64,000 nt of DNA from Apostichopus japonicus (lineage: Eukaryota > Echinodermata > Holothuroidea > Aspidochirotida > Stichopodidae), in contig NC_092569.1 of assembly GCF_037975245.1 (NCBI RefSeq), positions 14,282,501 through 14,346,500 of the forward strand, read 5' to 3'. Made by a program: the position numbers and the translations under genes. This document shows, piece after piece, positions 11,501 through 23,700 of this stretch (positions are counted from its first letter, which is position 1; every line of letters starts with the position of its first letter). Under the pieces are notes generated by a model. The model did not search any database. It had not been told where the DNA came from and saw only the letters and a program-made list of their open reading frames with translations.

Positions 11501-14500
11501 TGAATGAGTGGAATAGTTTGCCTGAGAAAGTTGTACTTGCAAGTAGTGTCAATGGGTTTAAGAATGCTTTGGACAAGCACTTTAAGCATTGTAATCGGGT
11601 CTGAGTGTTTGTGTCTTCAGTTTTTTTCCCTCTCTTTATAGGGTCCTTGATGGGGACTTAAGTGTCCCTCCTGATCCTTTTTTCTACTAAACTAAACTAC
11701 TTTTAATTTCTTTTTAACTTTCAGAACACTTCATAAATGACGAAGAGGCATTGGAACTTCTCAATGTTGATGATGATGATGTGATGAAGGAGCTTATCCC
11801 ACAAATTGGACTTCGTTTGAAATTCGTGGCCAGATTGAAGGCATATCGACAGGTAATGTAACTGCACTGCACATACATGTAACACTTCTAACACCAATGG
11901 TACAATATTTGTGAAATGCTACAACAATGAGATTAACATACTTTAATTGTGAACAACATATTCATGTCAATTCCAATAACCTCTTTGTTCTTTGTCTTGT
12001 AAGTACTGTAACTGGAATTACCCTTTTTTCACTGAAAAGCCTCAATTATTGTATAACACTTTGTTTGGTTTTAGGGTAATATCAAAATCAATCCAAATTT
12101 GCACAAGAAAAAAGCATGACATAAATAAAATGTAATATGCAAACCAAATGTGTTTGTTTGAAGAAATATATATATATATATATTACGCTTCCCTGATATG
12201 CTAAAATGATGCATCAAACAATGCATCAATCACAAAAATGAAGCACATACTGAAAGAGGAAGGTCTATGGCTTTAAGGATTCCTTCTTGTAGGAGATCAT
12301 ATAATTAGAATGTCCAACTTCTTTTGATGATAGTATCTGCATCAAGATATGCTGCCTTGATCACAAATATAGCATGCTATCACTGAAAAGTGTGTGATTA
12401 TGTGATCACCCTGCAACGGTGGTCTGTCTACACATTAGCCAGCACTGCTCATTGCATAAACACTGTTAAAATGTTTCATTGAGTCTATAGCGTAGTTTAA
12501 GAAAATTCTGTGGAGGTAGAAAGTGTTAGCAGGTTGGAGTTGGTGCCAATACAGCAGAGCGTTTAGTTGTGCATTATCCTTGCCAAAATATTTCGCACGT
12601 TCTGCATAGATTTAAAATTTTGCATTTGACAAGTACAGTTTTGATGAAAACATAGCAGTCTTCATCTCACTGACATATTCCATATCAATTATATAGTAAC
12701 ACAAAATACACAAGGTGGATCTTTAGCTGTAAGGAAGACAAAAATGAAAACTTTGTTGTCCAAGGATGTCCCACATTTATGACAGTAGTGTCCCTTTAAG
12801 CTAGTGCGTTATCTTCGCCAAAACACTTCTTACTTTCTGTGTAGTCTTAGAGTTTGGCAATTTGGAAGTACAACCTCAATGTAAACATAAGGGTATTTAG
12901 TCTCAGGTGGATATTCCATATCAAATATATAGTAACAGGAGAACATTGCACAGAATGCATGATGTAGATCTTTGGTTGTGAGGATTTGATGTTGCTCAGA
13001 GACTACTTTATAGCTTGGATGTCCAAAGATTCCTCCTGAAGCAATGATACATGGGCAAGTTTCCACCGGAAGAACAAAGAATAAAACAAATATGATTCAG
13101 AATGTGGTTATGAAGGTGGGTTTAGGGTAGACTCTATGATGAAGGAGGAAGGAGCCAGGATGTGTGTTGAGATAGGGGTTGAACAATTTAAGGCAAATTG
13201 TTCAAAGTTGAAATGGCAAGCGACCATAACCTTACCCTTATTGCTAGGTCAGGCTGATATATCATATCATCAATGTAAATAAAAAGATAGGACACAATAT
13301 CAATACTGTATTGGGATACAAAACATGCTGTTACATGATTATTACTAGTGTGTATTGTAAACATCTTCCTCTCGTGTTGTCAGGTCCACAAGAGAATGCC
13401 ATATGAAAGTACACTTGGTCTCTTGACAATGTCAATTGTGCAGGGAGTGGCACAAAATATTTAGCTTGTTAGCGTGAATGCCCAAAGGTCTGTGACAATG
13501 TATGTAGTTTTAAAAGTTAATATTAAATCCTTAGTCCATCAGAACAAACTATTTTTTCTTTTATACATGTCAATACGCTTGTCAGTGCTTCAAGTCTGAA
13601 ATTCACATGTAACATCCTTGAAAAGTTTAATGACCTTGTAAACTTGTCTTTGGAACTTGGCCATAAAATTCATTGCTTTACTATTCAATTTAATGTGACT
13701 ACAGACCTCTTTACTGGCACACGCTTAACTAAAATGCAGTTGAACAGCAATTATTCAAGAAAGGAGTGGCTTCAATTCTCCATAATTCCCAAATGAAATG
13801 ACGAGCGCTGTGGCAAGTAATGTACTTACACTGTCTTCGCTCATGACTTCAAGGGCCTGAATAATTTTCTGCCTTTGCTTTAGTTTAAACAGTGAAGGCA
13901 GCAAATAGAAGGCTGTAGTTACTTTGCTTTCTGCAAAATAAGAAGGAATCAAAGTACAATAACAAATCTTACTGTAAGGAATTCACATGTCAATGAATGA
14001 TGATTGAAAGGGAAAGAAAGCAAATTGTTCCACCTCAATGAACCATTTGTAACCAATCATAAAATATGGCCCCAACATCTCAGGAGTATTCCCATGAAAG
14101 TATCATCATCTTTAAGAGTCTCAAAGCATTTCCAAAATGAGAAAAGGTAGGCTAATGTGAGATAATTTCCAGCTCATTTTTTTTTGAAAAGGGCAAAATG
14201 AGCGATTTATTATTTCAAGTAAAACTTACCTTCAATAATTCCTGACATTCCTGAGATTTATTAACTTTACAAATTGAATTGCATCCCATGGTCTAACAGA
14301 CAATGTTGCTTTAATATTGTTCCAAGCGTAAACATGGCCTGTACATATCAGGATGTACTTTCTTCATACTCAAAAGTGTACAATTACCACTTGTGCACAA
14401 TACAAATGGTTACTGCAAATTTTACATGCAGTTTGGATCATGAAAGAGTTGGGACATAAGCACTGAATGGTAAATTAAACTGACTATTAGAAAACTTTGA

Positions 14501-17364
14501 GAGGTATAAAATTTAGAGACCATAATACTTACCAGTGGGAAGTCTCTTGGGATTCTTTATAATTTTGCTTAAGCCTGATAATTTCCCCCAGATACATGGC
14601 CTCCCCAGGATTGTGGGCTGTAAGTTTTAACCCTTGCAGCTAGGAACAGTTGCCTAGGGCAACGGATATTAATGCTTACCAGAATATTCAACATTAGTGT
14701 GCTGGTTATGGCATGAACTCTGTTGATGATCTCGGTTAACTCATCTGTGAATTTCTGTCTCAAAATACTATCTGCTAGCTTTGTGAGGTTGGTAATCATG
14801 GTTTCAACGTCAAGTCCTGTGATCCTCTTGCATTCTTTTGATATCTGTAACAAGTTGTGTAAAAGTATAATGTTCAAACAGCACACTAAACAAACAAGTC
14901 AATGCAGGAAATCAATTTGAGAAACAAACCACAATGCATTTGTTTTTTTAGTTTTGGTTATCATCAGTTACTTACCACAGTTGATGTAAACAGCGCAGGG
15001 TGATTGGTCTTTTATTTTGGCAATGAGCTATTTGTCTTCCAAATTTGTTTTCCTCCTATATGTAAATGTGTATTCCATTAGGTGAACTATTTTCACATAG
15101 TTTGGATTCTTCTTCTTCATTTCTTGCATGATCCATCTGTGGGATACATAAAAATTTAAACACTTTGATGTTAACTTCTTTATCAATTCACAATGTGTGA
15201 TATGCACCCTGATATGGTTTAATGTGGAAAGGGGGGGGGGGGGGGGGTTACAGCAGTGGAAATGGCGTATCACTTTGACAAAATATTGTTTTCATGTACT
15301 CATATAGCAATCGTATTTAACATGGTGATTTTACTTATGTGTTTTGATTAACAGAGCATTAGTTAACACAAAATTTGGAAGAAATTTAAGGGATAAAAGG
15401 AACATATTCCTGGACATTAACAGATGGTAGCTCAAACTTTCGGGGACCTGAGAAAATAAGACAATGATCATGCACGTACACGACACGGGACTGAGTAGAA
15501 AAACCTGTTTCCTAATTGCGATATTTTATACTCTTATTTTATTCTCACATGTTCCCCCTCAAAGTTAGACTTTTGAAATTACAGAACCCCTGAAAAGTTT
15601 TTTTTTTATATTCAAATTTAGAGGCAAGACAAGTGAACATTACACAAGCTTATACAGGTACATTTTTGACACTGCAAGCAAAACTGTCATTTTCTGTTCG
15701 AATTGTACCTCTCTGTTACATTTCCACCTCAAGGATAATTTCATTTGATAAGTTGTTTATAGAGGCATTCTTAGAAAGCAAATAGTGGAAGATGTGACAA
15801 CATTGAGAAACCATAATAGTTATGAAGAAGTTTTGAATAGATTTTGAAGGTAATTTCACGATAAAAATCTGAGTGGTTTTTTAAAACATGGTGATGTTTC
15901 TGGAAAAAAACATTGAAACTGAGCTTTATTTGCTCTATTTGGACGCTGCTTTTGATCAATGTTCAATATTGTTCTAATTGTTTTAACCCTGTGTATAATT
16001 ATTTTTCTTGTAAAGGTTAAAGTGGTCACAGTCTGGAAACCGCTAAACAAGAATGTTAATCTAACCATGAAACTTTTAGAAACGAACGCTTTGTATGTTT
16101 ATCCACCATAGAAAAATCCCTCTTTTTAAGTATGAAGCTTACATGAACGTGATATAGAGTGTGTTTATTCACAAATTAATGATTACTAAAACACTGTACT
16201 GTTTTTGTGTGGTCACAGCTCATCAAAATTCAAAGACCAAAACCTGTTTATACAATAATCCATAAGCTTGCTGAACTGTATGTTGTACACTCATCTATCT
16301 CAGTGTGTTTTACAACCTGTAATAGTGGGAATGGAGATCAAAGATGATCTCGGAATCAATATTAGTCAAACTATAGAACGCTTGAACAAGAACCTCTAGT
16401 GTTCATGTGAACATGAAATCTTTGCACCATAATAACATATAATCTAAAGCATGGGAAAATTTAGACTTGATATACTGGTTTCCATTAGTTCAAGACTGTT
16501 AAAAATGGTCAAAAGTTGGAAAATAATGAGTGCAGGCATACATTTACTGTTCTCATTGAAACGTGGCAACGAATTTGTCAAACCCTTGGAAATGAACACA
16601 GAAGGGTATAGCCTTACTCTGACAGAAAAAATATATATAATAAAGCAATCGACCAATGTCTAAGGTCAGTTTGTACTATGATTTAAGTGTATTTTCTGGT
16701 ATAAAGGATATATGTTTACACTAAAGTTCACTGATTGTAGTACATTATAACTTAATTCAGTTGCATTTAAACCGTTAATTAGCAGATACAACTACTGAAC
16801 AGTAATGGCGGTAGGTAACCTGCGCTCTTGTTATTTCGTATTTTATACATTTGCAGAGTCTTATTAAACAGTTACTAGACTTGCATATATAATTTCATCT
16901 TTCCAGGATTCCTCAGCAACTTCTGAGCAGTCCGGCATATCAAGACAATATGAAACTTATAATGAGAATCAATCAACCAAGGAAGAAGCATCACTCTACG
17001 GTGTTGTCAGTGCAAAAAGAATTAAGGTAACTGATTTAATGGTTCCTTGTTATATTAAACGTGAGAATATCATAAATCATGAGCTAACCTAAAGCTGTTT
17101 ATCTATGACACTTTCCTTCAGCTTTTGTCTAGAGCAATTACTAACTGGTGGGATATTGGCAGAGAGCTCGAAATAAGTGACGAAGTCCTGGACAGAATTC
17201 ATATAGATACGCCTGGGGGACACACAAACAAAGTTTATCAGATGCTAACGAAATGGAAGCATCAAAGTGGAAGGAACGCAACTAACAAGAGGCTGGGAGA
17301 GGCCCTTATAAAATGTGGTCGCACGGATCTGCAACAAGGTCTGGAACAAGAAGGTATTTTGTGA
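8563..17364 (+). CDS. SAM-Death domain adaptor protein, four coding exons
   Basis: Coding exons are 8563-8629, 11725-11852, 16907-17026 and 17122-17364. All junctions are GT-AG with consistent phases (1, 0, 0), giving 185 residues. Exons 1 and 2 together encode a SAM domain (about residues 4-65: LEKWDLSMLVDTFE, then HFINDEEALELLNVDDDDV and LIPQIGLRLKFVARL). Exon 3 is a polar 40-residue linker rich in Ser, Glu and Gln. Exon 4 encodes a Death domain (about 106-181: NWWDIGRELEI, NKVYQMLTKWKHQSGRNAT, LGEALIKCGRTDLQQGLE) and the stop. Neither domain is catalytic; both are protein-interaction modules. The protein would be a small cytosolic adaptor linking SAM oligomerisation to Death-domain signalling, perhaps in immunity or cell death (inference). 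The start ATG is the first residue of the SAM exon. Introns 1 and 2 hold a LINE and antisense SAMD3-like exons. No frame-breaking change is seen. Confidence 0.8.
9305..9480 (-). repeat. Inverted copy of the 6222-6400 repeat
   Basis: Reverse complement of the repeat at 6222-6400, here within intron 1 of the SAM-Death gene. Shared landmarks include TAGGAATGCTTATATTTATA and GGCGAACTGGTAGGGAGCAA. No coding content. Confidence 0.6.
9840..11690 (+). mobile_element. 5'-truncated LINE with intact reverse-transcriptase frame
   Basis: A single open frame reaches from about 9802 to the stop at 11604 (up to 600 codons). It covers the linker (KDNPKAFFSYVRSKQKVKD), the reverse transcriptase (NYRPVSLTSVVCKVMES, LDFQKAFDKVPHQRLL, GVPQGSVLGPLLF, catalytic FADDTKLY) and the C-terminal thumb and tail (VRPHLEYAVQAWNPYF, VNEWNSLPEKVV). 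No apurinic endonuclease is present; homology seems to start near 9840, so the element is truncated at its 5' end, as target-primed insertions usually are. The first codons of the frame are probably flanking DNA. The 3' end after the stop is short and finishes near CTACTAAACTAAACTAC, a low-complexity tail. The family looks CR1/Rex1-like. It lies in sense orientation in intron 1 of the SAM-Death gene. The intact frame suggests recent insertion. Confidence 0.85.
12560..12790 (-). pseudogene. Decayed duplicate of the SAMD3-like terminal exon
   Basis: On the minus strand this segment resembles the terminal exon at 12830-13068: both hold the same run ending TTGATATGGAATAT, and the sequence after each frame is also related (GCGAAATATTTTGGCAAGGATAA against GAAGTGTTTTGGCGAAGATAA). 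The frame is broken by small indels, so it is a non-coding tandem duplicate lying just 3' of the parent exon. Confidence 0.5.
12830..15136 (-). pseudogene. SAMD3-like helical protein gene, C-terminal exons, one in-frame stop
   Basis: Four exon-like blocks lie on the minus strand inside intron 2 of the SAM-Death gene. They are 15136-14976 (KKKNPNYVKIVHLMEYTFTY, then TAG at 15028-15030, then LIAKIKDQSPCAVY), 14844-14680 (KECKRITGLDVETMITNL and TDELTEIINRVHAITSTL), 13930-13830 (TTAFYLLPSLFKLKQRQKII) and about 13068-12830 (YKVVSEQHQILTTKDLHHAF and YIFDMEYPPETKYPYVY, then TAA). The order and motifs match my recollection of the expanded family of SAMD3-related proteins whose helical region follows a SAM domain. 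Flanking AG and GTAAG sites support the first three blocks. Splice phases between the blocks do not all join, and no SAM-encoding 5' exon is seen, so I read this as a partial, decayed gene. The function of the helical region is unknown to me. Confidence 0.5.
15848..16430. repeat. Dispersed repeat W, copy 2 (empty MITE site)
   Basis: Diverged copy of 2830-3895 in the same orientation. It lacks the 405-bp hAT-like insertion at the equivalent site near 16280. No coding frame supported. Confidence 0.65.
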
Positions 17365-17677
17365 ATTGGATGGTGTAAAACTATCAATATAGAAATCAAG
17401 TTAATGAGAATAGTCTAAGCAACAGCTTGTAATTATTGTCTACTGGTCCGTATAAGAACCTTAAAAAATGGACATATTTAGTGACAATTGTAATTTGTTT
17501 TAAGACTTACTCTTAATTCTTGTATTTCTTGTCTTGTTTGATGTTTGATTCGCATCCCTGCGTTCTGAGGGAGGTGCATAAGTTAAGATGTGTTAAATGA
17601 TATTATTAGTCACTTATATCGATTCAATGTTTTTCAAATGGTTTATTTGAACCTAATTTAGAGGCCTTTCATTTGTA

Positions 17678-17683
17678 AATAAA
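17678..17683 (+). terminator. Candidate polyadenylation signal of the SAM-Death gene
   Basis: A canonical AATAAA lies about 310 bases after the stop codon on the same strand, a reasonable 3' UTR length. Cleavage position is not shown. Confidence 0.4.
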
Positions 17684-17854
17684 ACTGTTACAGAAATGTT
17701 TGTAACTGGCAAGTTTTCCAACTGAGAATTGAGTATTGCATACCAATGTATTAGTGATTATTGGAACTAAACTATCTATATAACTATTATATGCTATTCA
17801 GTGTTTGCATATAAAGGAATCGCTTACATTCAGCACATACGGACTAAATGTTAC

Positions 17855-17945
17855 ACTCTAAAAACAAAAGAGTGAAAAATTCACTTTTTACCGAGAGTAA
17901 AGTTTTTCACTCAATAAGAGCGAAAAGTCGCCTTATAAGAGCAAA
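17855..17945. repeat. Short foldback sequence
   Basis: GAGTGAAAAATTCACTTTTT is followed by GAGTAAAGTTTTTCACTC, so GAGTGAAAAA and TTTTTCACTC can pair. It looks like a short palindromic repeat or a MITE end, just downstream of the SAM-Death gene. No target duplication was identified. Confidence 0.4.
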
Positions 17946-18178
17946 ATTCGTTGGTGTTCAGTACCTCCAATTACTTCTCTGTTCAGTCTTTGAACCAGAG
18001 TGAATAATAAGTGTGTGTTGACATTAACTAATGCTCCCGCTATCTTTGATTTACTAGTTGACAGCTGCATGGGTTCACGTTCACGAACACAGGCACTTTG
18101 CCAACATAGTATAGTATAACGTTTGCAATATCGCAATAACAATTCAATTGAAAACAAGCAGAGATTTTTCTGAGGCAA

Positions 18179-18241
18179 ATGAAGATGTCTGTTGAAAACT
18201 GGTGTCATGGTTTTGGAGGAAACATTGTTCAGTTATTTGAA
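18179..18241 (+). CDS. Possible first exon resembling the SAM-Death exon 1
   Basis: An ATG opens MKMSVENWCHGFGGNIVQLF followed by GAA G and a strong donor GTAAGT. Its length, its phase-1 end and the pattern W-x(8,9)-[IL]-V-x(2)-F-E match exon 1 of the SAM-Death gene. It could be the first exon of a tandem paralogue. No convincing second exon was found before 20.3 kb, so this may be a relic or chance resemblance. Confidence 0.25.
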
Positions 18242-20329
18242 GGTAAGTCAATCTATCTTTAATAAGTCCAATAATCACAGGTGATATACTTGTAGTATTA
18301 ATACGTATACTACTACTACTACGATTGGTTGTTAACAAACTTTAATCTTATTGAACATTTAAGCAAGTTGGCTGTAAAAGTAATAAAATAAACAATTGTA
18401 CTAGTAATAGGCCTACAACTTTGGCTTTAATTAATTAACTGTTCTACCAGTAAAAACAAATAATCATGCCATATTAAGATACCTTGAATATGGAATGTAC
18501 TTTAAATTCGGAACTTCGTTCCATTAAATTAAACAAAAATTGTGCTTTAAAACGAGCAATCAATCAACAGCTAATTTATTTACTTTCCACCTGGTTTTTG
18601 TTGCGTTGTTTGCTTTTTTCAACATATACTGTAGTATAAGTCTGATAAGCACACGCTACTGATTATTTTCGTGACATACGCTCCGCTTACGGAAAACGTT
18701 CGTACATACAGCACGTGAAAACATCGATCCAGTTTACACACTAAATTCCCATTGACGATGGTCTTTGAAGAAAAGTTAGACTTACTCTAGTTCACTGCTA
18801 AACTTGTTAAATGAGAATCCGTAACATTTCGATTTGCAGCTCTAGAAAGAACGATGGCTTAATAAAGACATAGGAAAGAAAAAGTAGTCCCCAAACCTCA
18901 AAATTTAGCCTTTTTATCTCTAAGTTTTGACTTTTAATATCAAACTTTTGACTCTGTATCTATTTCCCCTTTTCTTATGCCCCTATTAAGCCACCGTAAA
19001 AACAATCGTACAGCAGATATTAGAATGAAAAGCACTATTTACAACTTTCTTGTATTTTCATTTCATGATATCCCTAAAAATCCAAGTAATGTCTTAGACT
19101 GCATAGTGTACAAGCTATTTAGAATCTTGTCTCTGTTTTATCGAACTTATACTTGGGTTCCTTCTAATGTAGTGGAGCAATGCTGAACATGTTGTCACTG
19201 TAACCATCATTTTCTCAAAAGTTGTTACCGTGACTCTACCAGTAAGTTGCTGTAGTTAAGTAATTAGTTGAAGGGATACATACTTCTAGTGGTTCTTGTG
19301 CTCGGTAACAAAAATAACTGAATTTGTTTGCCACATCTCAACATCTGCTGGGATTATTTTATAAGAATGATGGCAGGCGTGGCAACCGCTCATCACATTT
19401 TAATGCCTGAAATCACACTTATCCTAATATTAAACTGTTTTTTAATAATAATTTGAAATACAAAATACATTTTTACTTTCAGGTTGGGACCGATGTTGAT
19501 CAGTGGTGCACAGAAAAGCTTGAGCAGTACAACCAGCCTTAGCTTTAAAGTCTTAGGCCAGCCAGCAGGCCAATTCATGATATTATTATATGTGACTACA
19601 CCAACATACCTGTTGGTGAATCTATAATAGTAACCTTTGACAGGCTAGTTTCATTATATCTTGAATCTGCACTTTGTACTTTTATCTACTTTTTATAAAT
19701 TTTGTGAAGGTCTTATTTATAAGGTGGTGATTCAAGATAAGGTACACCCACGAGTAAGGCCATTTAATGAAGCACTCAATAATATGCCTAGTTAAGAGCA
19801 TGTTCCAGCTATATTAGCCTTCATCATAACAACCAACATATAACAACATTCCTTAAATAACCTATCCACATGCTTTCAATTGACTCCTTCTTATCCCACT
19901 GCACATAGTATTACCTTTTGAACCTTCTCTTACTTATACGTTGTCCTTAACAATCCTATTTTATTCTACTTTTTGACTTGCCACCATCAAACTAAGTATT
20001 AAAGATATAGTAAAATGACACATGATATATTCGCAATATCACTCGATAAAAGTTGCTTACCCCAAGTGATACACTAATTCATTGAAAAAACAACTTCACA
20101 CCAATAAAACAATCATTTTTTGCCAAATTTAGACCAATGTTTACGATGACCTACTTTCTGCCGAAGTTGCGCTCCAATGTAGGTCAAGCTTTTGTTCGCT
20201 CTGATGACGTAGAAAGGTGAACGATTCAGACGACTGGCAAAATATCTTTATACTGTAGTATATAACCTACACCCATCTTCACATGAAACATTATACATAA
20301 GTTTGTAAATATCACCAAATCAAGTCGGA

Positions 20330-21657
20330 ATGTCGTCAAATGACGAAAATAGTGGAAGTGAGAGTGAACAAATGTTTCTAGAATGTGAAGAAGACGATAT
20401 CGACGAAATTGAAGCCGGTGAGGATCCTGAAAACGACCGTCCCGTGGTCAACGCAATTCAGCCTTATCTATATGAACCAGAGGACGATGAAGATGACGAC
20501 GAAGAGGGAGGGGAATTAGCGAACCACGTTCGCATTCATCGAATACATTCGTTAGATTGGTAAGAAGCAACTACAAACTGAGAAACCTTTTTATAAATCT
20601 TCCTTTTTTCCAAACCCCTAACGTACCGTGGGGGTTTCCTCTGGCTATTTGGTTTCTCTGTCATGAAACTGGTTGACTGTAAACCGTTACCGCTAGGCTT
20701 AATACGCTAGCCTATAGCTTTTCAAGTTCCCTATACAAAAATGATGCATTGTAATTGTAAGGCTAGGATGATAAACAGTGATGGGTCACATTCAGAACGG
20801 TAACTTTAGTAAGTAATGTTTCTAAGCAATGTCAGCAAATTTATATCAATAATCATGATCGTATTATTTTCGTAACAATATGTGCAATTATACCAATGGG
20901 TTTTGTTATACATTGGTTGCAGTCTAGGCTGGCCTACTTTCTAGTGCATAGGATGTATAGCATAGCCACACATATTTCATTTTCGAGGAGAATAAGGACA
21001 GCCTATGCTGTTCATAACAAAATGTCAGCAATTGTTTTGTACTAAAAACAGCAATTTTGTGTCCCCAATAGTTTTTTCTTGAGTCTGATAGGCCCAACCC
21101 TATGCATGGTAATATAATCAATTGAACCCACTCACTGGGGAATCTTGTGAAGATTTCAAATAAATCTGAAAAATAAAAATTGAAATAGAGTACTATAATG
21201 CCATAGGCTAGTATACTGATTTCAACTATTTTTATCATTCTTATCTAGGTGTTCCTGTCAAAACTGTCAGATCATGCCATCTGGGAGGGAATGTGTCTGT
21301 TGTTCAGAGGTTCCACAGGTCCTGGAAAAACGAGACGATGCAAGGACACTGTATCACCAAGCCCAACCCTAACGGTGCGTTACAGAACATCCAGGATTTC
21401 AATCCGTTTGTCTTGATGTTCATGTTCTCCAAACTGCTTGGTCTCAGTACAAGCAGCAGTACGATGAACCGTATGAGGGCCCTCAACATAAAATTTTTCG
21501 GCACATCTCTTACCGGCAGTTTGCAAGATGGATATGGGGTTTCCTTGGTCGTCACCTGAGAATCGTTCTACCATCCTGTGCTGTTTCAGCGATTCGTGCT
21601 ACCCCTCCGCCACCGGGAGATGAGGATGACCATGTTTATGTAGGATTCCTAGCATAG
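20330..21657 (+). pseudogene. P2X7 C-terminal (ballast)-like zinc domain protein, two exons, premature stop
   Basis: Exon 1 (20330-20559) encodes an acidic leader (SSNDENSGSESEQMF, then IQPYLYEPEDDEDDDEEG) and ends in a split Trp codon at TG|GTAAGA. Exon 2 (21249-21657) completes it and encodes the Cys-rich domain: WCSCQNCQIMPSGRECVCC, then VTEHPGFQSVCLDVHVLQTA, YRQFARWIWGFLGRHLRIVL and PSCAVSAIR. These are the conserved blocks and cysteines of the zinc-binding domain that ends vertebrate P2X7 receptors and that occurs alone in many invertebrate proteins. No channel domain is present. A TAA at 21370-21372 interrupts the frame between the CC motif and VTEHPGF; the frame is unchanged beyond it, so this is a point nonsense. 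It may be a young pseudogene, an allelic null or a sequence error. Known partners of the domain are not established here. Confidence 0.75.
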
Positions 21658-23696
21658 GATACAGTATGCATAGGCTTCATCCATTCCTGCCATGGATACT
21701 TTTTAAGAAAAGTGGCCCAAGAAAGAACCTGGGCACAAAACTGAAACGAACGGCGGCAGTTGTCACAGCTACATTGTCAACTTACTAACCTCTCGACCCC
21801 AGTCCCCCTACATCATGACCAGTGGACTGTGATCGGGTCAGGGTGTAGCAATGTAATTTCCTCTATATCAGAAACTATGTACAGATACTACACATGATCT
21901 TAGGCAGAAGCATTCCTGCCATTGATTCCTTATTTTTTTTTCCTTTGGTCAAACATTCCAAGAGGGTCACTCATTATAACAAATGGTTAAGGACAGTCAG
22001 AATATATATTAATATGTTCCACGGGTATTAAAGTAGGATTCAGAGTTTGAAGTCTCAAACACTGTGTTTTATTCTATCAGGGCATACTTTTGCAGATGAT
22101 TCACTTCTCTGTTAGTAACGACTTCTATTTCCAGTACCTCATGCATACTATATTTTCACTAACAAGCGAGTAATTGCCTGAAGAAACATGAAGAGTTGAC
22201 AGGTTTTCTTTGGTGGTGTTTTCGTATCTAAATTTCTATCCAATTTCCAGTAGCCTACTTGATAGCGTTTCAATTGAGCCAATAAGCAGGAAGCCAAAAT
22301 TCCACAACATTTAAACATTTGCTTGGTACAAACACCAGAGGGCACAACATGTGTAGTAAATCTCTGCAATAAAGTGGAAAAAAAAAGTTGTTACAGATTA
22401 TTTACTAGGTAGTGTGTTTGCAAGAACTAAGAACTGTTGATATCCCTTTCTATATAATTCACCATGCAATTATGTGCCATTAATGTAAGTTCATTCATTA
22501 CAGGGAGCAGTCTTAGCTGTCTCTTCTCAAAGCTGTCTTTTCTCTTCCCTCTTCTAGTTCACAATCTTATTGTTTGCAATCCAAGTGGCAAGAAACCTTG
22601 TTTGGTAAAAGAAAAAAGGCATGAGGGACCACAGTGAGGTATTCGTTTAATCGGATGGGAAACCATGTTTTTAGCACGGTCAATACAGCATGCCGTCTTG
22701 TCAGCGTACTTTGTCTGTCACAGAACTGTTCAATACAGATGTAACAAGTGTACTTCTTCAAGCTGACTTCTTCATTGTAATCATTCGCATGTAACCCATG
22801 AAGGTTGCCTTTCTTACTTCATTAGTATCCCAACTTGGTTGTGTAAGGACTGGAGTGACTAGTTGATCTATAGCTTAATGAAATGGTTTGATCTGCATAC
22901 AACAATTTTTTGACAGAAAGGCCAGTCTTGAGCTCTGGAAAGATAACATAGTTTCTGCGAACCTACTACCTACCACGCAGGGGGACACATAAAGAAGTAG
23001 TGTGACCCCTTCTCAGGTCCAGAAATAAAGAAGAACACATTTCAAAGTTTCTTTGTTTCCTTCTATATTTGAAAGTTGTTGTTTTATTTGCTACAATATT
23101 TGAAATTACTACTTCTCCAAGACAACTTAGCATTAAAGTAAAAATGAATTGGTAAAAGTTTCAGTGTGTGACTTGTTGACCTCTAATGACTTTTGACCTG
23201 TACCATGCAAACACCGAGCGTTGTTTTATTCACTGCATATGACAAGCATATAAAGTTAAAAAATTAAACTTGCTGATTTGACCTGAAAATAAAATTTTCT
23301 CATGCTTATACATCACACTTTAAAGGAATTAAGATACAATGGTTTCTGTTTGAAAATGACTTTGAACCATCATACTGCTTTAAGCACTTATTAGCAAAGA
23401 TACACTACAATGCTCAAAGTTTCACGTAAACAGTTTCTTTTAAACAATGTAACACATTTTTCACTGTAAGTTGGCAAAAAAGGACCATATCACTTTCAGA
23501 TCTGCAAGGCTAATTAGCTCATTCCAATTTTCCATTGAATCAAACATTTCACTATTTCAGTATACACCCTAAACTCCTTAATCTACAGTTAGACTTACAC
23601 ATTGAACAGTAATGCAGCTAACCTATTACAGTACTTGATTCTGACAACTAATTTGTTCAATTTCTCTATTTGTCTTTCTAATTGTTGGAATTATCA
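21658..23696. other. Intergenic stretch without supported gene
   Basis: No frame with recognisable content. AAATAAAG occurs near 23024 and could serve as a polyadenylation signal for the upstream P2X7-like gene, though it is far from the stop. Confidence 0.4.
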
Positions 23697-23700
23697 TTAA

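Noticed and set aside
21293-21574. Open frames on both strands over the P2X7-like exon 2
   Set aside because: They overlap the homologous frame out of register; the conserved Cys and GRH blocks are only in the frame starting at 21249.
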